DNA from: Albugo candida
Lineage: Eukaryota > Oomycota > Peronosporomycetes > Albuginales > Albuginaceae
Length of the DNA stretch: 35,589 nucleotides
NCBI GenBank assembly: GCA_905220665.1
Contig: CAJNAR010000071.1
Location: 1 to 35,589 of the forward strand
Direction: 5' to 3'
Shown: positions 19,201 through 27,818 of the stretch, in pieces
Layout of the letters: every line of letters begins with the position of its first letter
Numbering within the stretch: the first letter of the stretch is position 1
Position numbers and translations under genes: made by a program
The notes under the pieces: model-generated
Database searches by the model: none
Told to the model about the DNA's origin: nothing
The model's input: the letters and a program-made list of their open reading frames with translations, nothing else

Positions 19201-20340
19201 CGAAGCTGCTACTCGTCATCCGAGTACGCAGAACGTTTGGTACAATCTTGGCATGGTGGATGAACCACATCGAACATTTCGAAAAACATTTGCTACACTT
19301 TTCGACGTTCGAAGTTTGCAAGACTTTTTTCGTGAAAGCGACACATGGCCAACGAAGGAAGATTTCGTCGCCAACTATTACAACGACGAAGAGCTGAACA
19401 CGTCGGATATGTCTGAAGAAAAGTTGCTGAGTCGACTTTACAATGAAGTCACTCAGATTCTCCAGCGTATCCACTCGACGATTGGTCTCATCACTTGGAT
19501 TATACCAACCACAAGTGGCAGATCATTTTATGTGGGAGTAAAAAGCAAGGAAAGGAAACATTTTTTTCCATCCATTCCACGCTCACAACTCTCACGAATC
19601 GTCTGGAAACCTTCCGAACCAACCAAGAGTCATCCGATGTCGACACATTGGTCATCACGGGAGAGATCGGACGCACTGGATTCAGAACGAATCCGAACTT
19701 TTATGGCTACATCACGGCATCTTCGAAAACGTGTATTACCAATTTTCGAGGATTTACAGTTTCGTCTCGCCTTTCGGATGTTGCCAGTTCGATCTCGTTT
19801 CTGGTTCTTAAAGGATATTCAGCCCGACATTATATTGTGCACGCAGACTTCGTGTGGGGCAGTGGAATCCGATCAACATCTCTTTCTCGAGTGCGACCAC
19901 ACGGCACAGTTATGGAGAGAGTTACTTCCTAGTTGGGATCAGTTTTTCTCCTTTCGACCACGTTGGACGCATATTGCATGTGCAATCGTACCAACACTAC
20001 GGTCGGATTGGAAAGAATATTTAGCAATTATATCGGATTTGTGGCTTGCATTGCAAGCGGTGACACTGCACTTCGTCTGGACAGATCGGAATCGTCGTTT
20101 GTTCGATCATCGATCAGCAACTCCGACAGTTCCAGCACTTTCCGTGATCTACACCACGTTTAGTGCGCACGTTCGTACTTTCGAAGACAGTGTTACGACC
20201 AAGAGGAACGCATTCGGCTTGCAAAGGTGCTGGATCAGCTCGCAACGCAAGGATCATTTGGTGGATTTTTCAGAAGCCGAAGATCATTGCTGCGGGTACG
20301 GCACAGACAAGTCAAAATGCAAGTGCAACTCGGATCCTAG
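16194..20340 (+). pseudogene. LINE ORF2 (family A), many frameshifts
   Basis: Enters by overlap with the ORF1 stop, +1 frame, no AUG. The endonuclease Asn motif VNVNGI (about 16252) and VQETK (about 16325) are present. Relative to E6 about 29 nt are lost at ~16372 and 5 nt at ~16412. Further breaks: A8 instead of A7 (about 17127), T8 instead of T7 (about 17348), T5 instead of T6 (about 17898), T4 instead of T5 (about 18813), and loss of one G (about 20175). Between breaks the protein is well preserved: GDFNT (about 16651), RLDYICMS, KKGSRGDPGNYRPIAL, DFEKAYDRVNW, GVKQGDPLSALL, FADD (about 18337), and the zf-RVT motif (about 19841-19905). The TAG at 20338-20340 is the stop homologous to E1. 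Confidence 0.9.
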
Positions 20341-20637
20341 TCCTAGTTGGCTGGTTCTGCTCACCGTAGTGTGGCGCACACCAATTTACAAACCACGGTA
20401 CTTTTGGACCATTTTTACAACTTTACAACTTTACAACTTAACACCATTTACAAGCTGGACACAGTCCCGTATTAAGGGTGCTAAGGCTACTACGATACGA
20501 GATTATCAACGAGAAGACATATTATCATCTCTCACAGGTATTTCACGAAACGTATTTTATATGTATATATGTTATTTAAGATAGCCTAGGCAACTAGAGA
20601 AGTCAGTTTAGTCTAATTCTAGTAATATAGACACCTT
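20341..20637 (+). other. 3' UTR and conserved tail of E5
   Basis: ~297 nt, same type as E6 (ACCATTTACAAGCTGGACACAG version) and distinguishable from the E1/E2 version. It ends with the shared ~45-nt tail. No gene is seen. Confidence 0.7.
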
Positions 20638-20655
20638 CAACTGAGCTATACGACC
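20638..20655 (-). repeat. tRNA-5'-end-like junction 6 (7-mer GGTCGTA)
   Basis: CAACTGAGCTA then TACGACC on the + strand. The reverse complement GGTCGTATAGCTCAGTTG fits tRNA positions 1-18 and carries a fourth acceptor sequence. E6 starts at 20656. It matches junction 7, as expected for the target-site duplication of E6. Confidence 0.75.
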
Positions 20656-20747
20656 ACTTCTCAATTTGCCGGCTACTAAGTAACCCGCCAATTTAGTAAA
20701 AACAACTCGAAAAAACAACTTTTTTCAACTCCTTCATCTCGAAAACA

Positions 20748-23237
20748 ATGGTTCAAGTCGACATATCGACACAACCCAGGGTGCTAGCGTCCACTTGTAG
20801 TGACGTGGCAACCCTCATGAGTCACCCAGCCTTGGGTGATTGCATGATTGTTGATGCGTCATCACCCCTGTGTGATGACGTGGAAAGTACCCCCACCCCC
20901 AGTGTGACGGTACAGGGTAATACCGGTACTACCCGAGTCGGATCTGATACCGGTGGTACATGCGGTACTGTCGTTGCCTCGTCACAGGGTGACCCAAAGG
21001 CAACTGCAAGTGTGGACGACACTAAAAGTCCCACGCTTGCTGACCTTATCAAGTCACAGGAGTCCTTGCGTAAGGACCAGGCTAGAGCTCGAGCGAAATT
21101 TCGCGTAGAGCTCGCAAAGCCGAAAGCCTCGGATATCGAGGCTATATTGCAGCTATATGCTGATGGGGAGCACCCGGATTGGTCGGTTCTGTCTGCTAAA
21201 TTGGAAGCAGCAAGACCTTTCCAAATCCGGAAAGCAACCTTCCCGATGGTCTTGGAGACGGGCCAGTCCTTGACCCGTACTCCAAATGGAAACATTTTAT
21301 CCTCTCTGATGCGAGACCACGGCAATCCGGTCTTTGAAAGTCTACTGGAGAGCCGGTCAATCGCTCAGGTGTCCAAAATGCCTGGGGGAAACATCAGAGT
21401 GATGGTCACCACAGCGGATGCCTGCCAACAGTTGGAGTGTCAGCCGGTGACTATCCTTGGGGAAAAGTATTTTTTTCGAGAGTTTGATACTCTTGAAACA
21501 AAGTACTACCTCGATGTTTTCGGCGTAGGCGTGGAGGAAGAACGGAACAACATTCTCCGTGCTCTTCACCAACTAGGATGTCAAGTGGTGTATGACACCT
21601 TCCGCGAGACGATTCCCACAAAGGCAGTGGTGATGTCGACTTGGCGAGTTTACTTCGGTAGTTTGACGTGCCCCCAACAACTGGTTCGAGTTGGTAAAGT
21701 GATTGAACAAATCGCTTACGACAAACAGCTCTACCCAGTACGGGGTAAGAATGCTCCTATTCCAACGGAACGACCACGTTTTGGTCAACGTGGTCCTTAT
21801 TGCTTGGATTTGGGTGCTACATCAACCCCGGGAGCACGGCAACACCAAAGCAAGCAAAACAATCCAAAACAACGCAAAAATCAATCTGCAACTCAGATTC
21901 ACAACACCCAAAAACAACAAAAGAACCAGAAACATACAACCGAAACGGCGGCACTCGTGGTGGCACCACAAAAAGTGGTGAATCCAGTCCCCAGTAAGGA
22001 ATTGGTGGCGAGAAAACCTGACCGGAAGCTCTCCGATCAAATCTCGTTGGAGCTCAACACTCCCCCCACTATCACACCACCAGGAGCACAAGCTTTATTG
22101 CAACCCACACCTCCCATCCTCCAACTGACCAATCAGTCATACTCACAACCACGGGTAGAGCGGGATGGGGATGTATCCATGAAGTTGGCTTGGACGAGTG
22201 GAAAACGTAATCGGGTGGAGCCGTTCGACCAAATGGTCTCCAAAGCACCACCTGTTGCGCTTCCAAAACTAGCGACGAGTAACTATTTTTCCGTGCTCGC
22301 AACTATGGAGGTGGAGATCGAAGAAGTAACAGCGGTTGCCAATCCAGAGAATGGCAATCGCGTCCAAATCATCCCCGTGAAAGCACGGATGCCAAAAGAG
22401 GTGGCCACCTCGAAAGAGGCGGCACACTTTTATCAAAAACGTCATACAACAATCGAGAAATCGGAACGGCCAACCCGAGTTGGTGAAATAGGGGAGCTAA
22501 TGGAAATCGATTCGAAAAATGCCCTTCACTCACTCCGACCGGACAAGCTGGTCCAAGCGGATTCTTGCATCCCTCATGTGCGGAAGCTAATCCAGTTCTG
22601 CCCAAATCCGGACAAAATCATCCGAGCGGCACTTGATCATCCGATCACGATGAATGGTGTGCTACTTGCGTGTATGGAGTCGAATGATAAAGCTTTGGAT
22701 GAAGTGGCTCATCTACTTATGATAAATCGCGTTTTTGCAACTCACAATCTCGGCGAAGATGTTACGTTTGCGACACGATGGAGTCGCCACGTTGGTGGAA
22801 AAGTTCCCTCCAAGCGATCTGTACTGTTCGAGAAAGTAATGTCGTGGTGGACGTCAGTGCCGGACATCGTTATCGGTTTGACTCGAGCAACGAAAGCTCT
22901 CGCGTTGTTGGAACTTTTATTCATGTGTACTGCTCCGACATTCTACACCAACGACCACTGGATCCAATATCTCACCGATGGACCAGTGATCTGGATTCCG
23001 GGTCATCATTGTCGTTTACTTCCAACCAATGTGATCATATCCTTCTTCCGCTCCGACGTTGGGATAAAGTGTTGGTCTCAATGGTTTGGAGGTAGATGGC
23101 GTGGACTTCTTCATGGTGACATCGCTGAGCTTTCCGTCAATCTCAGCTTTTTTCCAGAGGAGCACACAACACTTCACCTCTCACAACAAGATGGTGAAAT
23201 GAGGTTGATTACTGGTCCACTTCAGCGTGAATGCTAA
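20748..23237 (+). CDS. LINE ORF1 protein (family A), intact
   Basis: 829 aa from the ATG at 20748 to the TAA at 23235-23237, about 92 nt after the element start. ORF1 proteins of LINEs bind element RNA and help form the RNP; the exact role here is unknown. Layout: acidic S/T/G-rich N-terminus (1-95); charged helix-prone segment (TLADLIKSQESLRKDQ, about 97-115); globular part with KYYLDVFGVG (about 252), helix ILRALHQLG and MSTWRVYF (about 295), possibly RRM-like; Q/N/K-rich low-complexity linker (about 364-402); a second linker; ATSNYFSVL (about 508); a C-terminal domain (about 560-829) with CTAPTFYTNDHWIQYL (about 726) and HHCRLLPTN (about 752). The C-terminal domain is the part best shared with E3. 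I do not recognise it as a named family. The stop is overlapped by ORF2. Confidence 0.88.
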   Translation: MVQVDISTQPRVLASTCSDVATLMSHPALGDCMIVDASSPLCDDVESTPTPSVTVQGNTGTTRVGSDTGGTCGTVVASSQGDPKATASVDDTKSPTLADLIKSQESLRKDQARARAKFRVELAKPKASDIEAILQLYADGEHPDWSVLSAKLEAARPFQIRKATFPMVLETGQSLTRTPNGNILSSLMRDHGNPVFESLLESRSIAQVSKMPGGNIRVMVTTADACQQLECQPVTILGEKYFFREFDTLETKYYLDVFGVGVEEERNNILRALHQLGCQVVYDTFRETIPTKAVVMSTWRVYFGSLTCPQQLVRVGKVIEQIAYDKQLYPVRGKNAPIPTERPRFGQRGPYCLDLGATSTPGARQHQSKQNNPKQRKNQSATQIHNTQKQQKNQKHTTETAALVVAPQKVVNPVPSKELVARKPDRKLSDQISLELNTPPTITPPGAQALLQPTPPILQLTNQSYSQPRVERDGDVSMKLAWTSGKRNRVEPFDQMVSKAPPVALPKLATSNYFSVLATMEVEIEEVTAVANPENGNRVQIIPVKARMPKEVATSKEAAHFYQKRHTTIEKSERPTRVGEIGELMEIDSKNALHSLRPDKLVQADSCIPHVRKLIQFCPNPDKIIRAALDHPITMNGVLLACMESNDKALDEVAHLLMINRVFATHNLGEDVTFATRWSRHVGGKVPSKRSVLFEKVMSWWTSVPDIVIGLTRATKALALLELLFMCTAPTFYTNDHWIQYLTDGPVIWIPGHHCRLLPTNVIISFFRSDVGIKCWSQWFGGRWRGLLHGDIAELSVNLSFFPEEHTTLHLSQQDGEMRLITGPLQREC

Positions 23238-26200
23238 GGGCTCCTCGATTATTTCAACGTGGAACAATGTCTCAGCACTCACGGTGAATGTTAATGGAAT
23301 TCATAAAAATGGTCATCTTTTTATCGACCACATCTTATCACAACACTCCATTTGTTGTGTTCAAGAAACCAAGTTTCACGATCACAACCAACTGGAATCA
23401 TTTCAATTTTTATTATCCTCAAAAATGCAGCACAAAATGTTTGTCAATGATCACAACAGTGCTTTTCTCCATCCGACTCAAAACCGCAGTGGCGGCGTCA
23501 TGACAATCCTTCGTTCGGACTTTCCCGGTTATAAACAGCTGAAGAACTCACCGATCGAAGCATTCGAAATCGTTATTTGGTTCTGCGTCTTCTCATTCAC
23601 GATGCACCGGTGTATATTCACAATGTATATGCACCGGTCAAGGCCGAGGAACGAGTGGGTTTTTATGAGTTATTGCTTTCCAACACTTTCGAATCGACCG
23701 CAACACATATCGTATTTGGTGATTTCAACACGCCACTCGATCCAGCTATCGATGCTTCGATTGGAACAATTCGACACGAACCAAGTCGATTAGCGTGTTT
23801 GGAATGGCTTTCACAGTTGGGTGTGGTAGACGCTTGGCGAATCCAGCATCCGACTGAAAAAGTATTTACAGGACCATTACCGCGCAAGAATCGACTTGAT
23901 TATATCTGCATGTCGGAAGAGCTATTCAATATGGTATACAAAACCTCTGAGTATTTTCGTCCACGACATGCGGGAGATCATCTGGCACAAAAAGTAACTT
24001 TTGCAAATCCAACTCAATCACCCGGTCGAGGATATTGGAAATGCTCATTACGACTATTTGAATATCCTAAAGTTGTCGAAGCAATCAAATTGGAAGCGAA
24101 TTTGGTGCTCAACCAGTTACGGACAACCTCGAATCCCGGTAAAATGTGGGAAAGTTGGAAGACGAAAATCAAGAAACAGCTTCAAGGAATCGAAAAAAAG
24201 GTTGCACAAGATAGCCGACGTGATGTTGAGTCTAGCCAGCGTGTTTTGGAAGTCGCAGCAGCTCGATATCGCATCCACGACACCAATGAGTCACGGTACT
24301 TTTACGAATCGAGTCTCGAACAATTTCGACTTTCAGTCGAAAACAACGCGAAATACAACCAAGATGAAAGCTTCGACCATCACGTGAAGCATATGGAGAA
24401 CTCTTCAAAGTATTTTTTTCGCCCTCCGGATAGTTCTTGTCGTCGCGTGCCGATCGAAAATGTTACCAAAAAATGTGGTACAGTGACATCGAACCCGAGG
24501 GAGATTATTGACGAATTCAGAGATCATTGGGGTGGTGTCATGGGCTCTCTTTATAGCTCAGAGACCGACTCATATGATCCAAGTGAAAGAAAGCAAAAAA
24601 AGTTACTCGATTCGATTCAAGTTTCACTTGCCTCAGCAGAGCAAGACCGTCTCTCCACTCGGTTAAGTACGACCGAGATGGCGGAAGCGATCAAGCACAT
24701 GCGGAGTAGTTCTTCTCCAGGTATGGATGGACTACCAGCTGCATTTTATCAGCTTGATCCGGAAACGTTTGGCGAGTGTCTGAAGATCGTGTTCGAATAT
24801 CAGCTGGAAAGAGGAATTCTACTTCGATCACAACGTCACTCGGCAATAACATTATTGTACAAAAAAGGATCACGAGGTGATCCTGGCAACTATCGACCGA
24901 TCGCACTGCTTTGTGTCGATGTAAAAGTACTTTCAAAAGTGTTGGCGTATCGATTGCAACGTTTTTTGCCAAAATTGATCCATCAAGATCAAAAAGCATT
25001 TGTGCGCGGAAGGTCAATGCATCATCATATTCGACATCTCACCGACATCCAAGACTTGGTCACTCATCGTGGGGAGGAAGCTTATGCGACTTTTCTCGAC
25101 TTTGAGAAAGCTTATGATCGAGTCAATTGGACGTACATGTTTCGCGTTTTGGAAAAAAAAAATGGGCGTTGGAAAAAGTTTTATCGACTGGGTTCGTCTT
25201 TTGTACAATAACACAAAGGCGCAGTTGATGATTAATGGAAATATCACACCGTCCATTACACCACAACGTGGAGTGAAACAAGTTGATCCTCTCTCAGCAT
25301 TACTTTTTCTGATGACGATCGAACCTTTGGGAAATTTACTTCGACAACATGAAGAACATGGCATTTGGATTAATGGCACGACTGTCGCAACTGGATTATT
25401 TTTTGCGGACGATTCGACATTGCTTTCAGAGACACCAAATGGTGTTTTGACGCAACTCGAACTCGTCCAAATCTATTGCGATGGATCGGGTGCGAAACTC
25501 AACTTGAGTAAATCATCCTTGCTCTCGTTGAATCGGACCAAGCCATGTCCACGTATTCCCAATTTGACCATAATGGGTCCGGAGGATTCGGTCGAGTATT
25601 TGGGTATTCCGTTCAGCCAGAAACCAACTCACTCGATGGTTATTTCAACTCTCGACAAGCGTTTTTACGATGGGTTTGGTGTATGGTTTCGACGAGCACG
25701 AACTGTCCGTGGTCGACTACTGGTTGCGCAGACGATGATTTTATCACGTTTGTGGCATTACACGATGCACGTAGACATACCAGCAGTGACAATTCGACAG
25801 TGGCAATCGATGTTAAATCGATTTGTGCTTGGTCGGAAACACAAAAAAGATTCAAAACATGTTCACCTGCTCAGCAAAGAGTTTTTATATCTTCGCCGAC
25901 AGGATGGTGGACTACAAGTTCCTTTTTTGGTGGGACGACTAAAGCTACAACGTATTCAATTCCTTCAGCAGTTCGCATCCGATGCGTCAACAATTATTCC
26001 TGCGAATTGGACAACTGCTTCGACGGAATTATTACAACTTATTCAACCTCCCTTTGGACCACACAAGCCGATGGATATATTCACCATCGCACCAAATCGA
26101 CATGGAAAAATGGTTCAATGGGAGAGCATATCGTCATGGTGGAAACAAGCATTTAAAATGTGGCATCAGATGGATTGGAGCATTTCAATATCAGATTTAA

Positions 26201-27411
26201 ATGTTTCACAACGCCGTCAGTACTACATGGAACAGCCGATGTGGTTTCACTGCGACCAAAAATTACATTACGAAGCTGCTACTCGTCATCCGAGTACGCA
26301 GAACGTTTGGTACAATCTTGGCATGGTGGATGAACCACATCGAACATTTCGAAAAACATTTGCTACACTTTTCGACGTTCGAAGTTTGCAAGACTTTTTT
26401 CGTGAAAGCGACACATGGCCAACGAAGGAAGATTTCGTCGCCAACTATTACAACGACGAAGAGCTGAACACGTCGGATATGTCTGAAGAAAAGTTGCTGA
26501 GTCGACTTTACAATGAAGTCACTCAGATTCTCCAGCGTATCCACTCGACGATTGGTCTCATCACTTGGATTATACCAACCACAAGTGGCAGATCATTTTA
26601 TGTGGGAGTAAAAAGCAAGGAAAGGAAACATTTTTTTCCATCCATTCCACGCTCACAACTCTCACGAATCGTCTGGAAACCTTCCGAACCAACCAAGAGT
26701 CATCCGATGTCGACACATTGGTCAACACGGGAGAGATCGGACGCACTGGATTCAGAACGAATCCGAACTTTTATGGCTACATCACGGCATCTTCGAAAAC
26801 GTGTATTACCAGTTTTCGAGGATTTACAGTTTCGTCTCGCCTTTCGGATGTTGCCAGTTCGATCTCGTTTCTGGTTCTTAAAGGATATTCAGTCCGACAT
26901 TATATTGTGCACGCAGCCTTCGTGTGGGGCAGTGGAATCCGATCAACATCTCTTTCTAGAGTGCGACCACACGGCACAGTTATGGAGGGAGTTACTTCCT
27001 AGTTGGGATCAGTTTTTCTCCTCTCGACCACGTTGGACGCATATTGCATGTGCAATCGTACCAACACTACGGTCGGATTGGAAAGAATATTTAGCAATTA
27101 TATCGGATTTGTGGCTTGCATTGCAAGCGGTGACACTGCACTTCGTCTGGACAGATCGGAATCGTCGTTTGTTCGATCAGCGATCAGCAACTCCGACAGT
27201 TCCAGCCCTTTCCGTGATCTACACCACGTTTAGTGCACACGTTCGGTACTTTCGAAGACAGTGTTACGACCACGAGGAACGCATTCGGCTTGCAAAGGTA
27301 CTGGATCAACTCGCAACGCAAGGATCATTTGGTGGATTTTTCAGAAGTCGAAGATCATTGCTGCGGGTACGGCACAGGCGAGTGGAACGGCAAGTGCAAC
27401 TCAGATCCTAG
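23227..27411 (+). pseudogene. LINE ORF2 (family A): endonuclease-RT-zf-RVT, two frameshifts
   Basis: The start given is the edge of the open frame (a GTG); no AUG lies before the endonuclease motif. AP-endonuclease motifs: VNVNGI (about 23285), VQETKF (about 23358), NVYAP (about 23622), GDFNT (about 23718), RLDYICMSEE (about 23892), GDH (about 23970). Breaks: one base missing at about 23533 (TATAAACAG here, TATACAACAG in E5), and A10 instead of A6 at 25153-25162. RT: KKGSRGDPGNYRPIAL (about 24862), DFEKAYDRVNW (about 25097-25130), FADD (about 25403). The motif normally reading QGDPLS is QVDPLS (GTT at 25282-25284), which would be expected to damage RT. zf-RVT begins at about 26908; stop TAG 27409-27411. 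Nicks the target, then copies RNA by target-primed reverse transcription in intact relatives. Confidence 0.9.
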
Positions 27412-27709
27412 TCCTAGTTGGCTGGTTCTGCTCACCGTAGTGTGGCGCACACCGATTTGCAAACCACGGTACTTTTGGACCATTTTTACAACTTTACAAC
27501 TTTACAACTTAACACCATTTACAAGCTGGACACAGTCTCGTATTAAGGTTGCTGAGGCTGCTACTTTGATACGAGATTATCAACGAGGGACATTCTATCA
27601 TCTCTCACAGGTATTTCACGAAACGTTTTTTATATGTATATATGTTATTTAAGATAGCCTAGGCAACTAGAGAAGTCAGTTAGTCCAATTCTAGTACTAC
27701 AGACACCTT
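27412..27709 (+). other. 3' UTR and conserved tail of E6
   Basis: Same type as the E5 3' UTR. The terminal tail has drifted slightly (TAGTCCAATTC, GTACTACAGACACC), which weakens the GTCTA/TAGAC pairing seen in the other copies. No gene is seen. Confidence 0.7.
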
Positions 27710-27727
27710 CGAATGAGCTATACGACC
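27710..27727 (-). repeat. tRNA-5'-end-like junction 7 (7-mer GGTCGTA)
   Basis: CGAATGAGCTA then TACGACC on the + strand. The reverse complement GGTCGTATAGCTCATTCG keeps the 7-mer and TAGCTCA but is degenerate at the last four bases. E7 starts at 27728. Confidence 0.7.
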
Positions 27728-27818
27728 ACTTCTCAATTTGGCGGCTACTAAGTAACCCGGCAATTTAGTAAAACACCTCGAAAAAACAACTTTTTTCAAC
27801 TCCTTCCTCTCGAAAACA

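Larger units (their letters stand above)
13629..20637 (+). mobile_element. LINE copy E5 (family A), full length but degenerate
   Basis: A ~7.0 kb element with 5' UTR 13629-13719, ORF1 13720-16204, ORF2 about 16194-20340 and 3' UTR 20341-20637. Very close to E6 at DNA level, but with a 5-nt deletion in ORF1, two deletions in the endonuclease region and at least five single-base indels in ORF2. Its two flanking 7-mers differ (CCGAGGC before, TACGACC after), so it lacks a clean target-site duplication. Confidence 0.92.
20656..27709 (+). mobile_element. LINE copy E6 (family A), full length, best preserved
   Basis: A ~7.05 kb element: 5' UTR 20656-20747, intact ORF1 20748-23237, ORF2 about 23227-27411 with two frame breaks, 3' UTR 27412-27709. 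The flanking junctions 6 and 7 carry the same 7-mer TACGACC, a clean site-duplication pair. This is the best reference copy in the window. Confidence 0.94.

Noticed and set aside
20822..21325. A 167-codon ORF on the minus strand inside ORF1
   Set aside because: Antisense to a well-supported ORF1, and shortened or cut in the homologous regions of E5 and E7. No sign of coding function.
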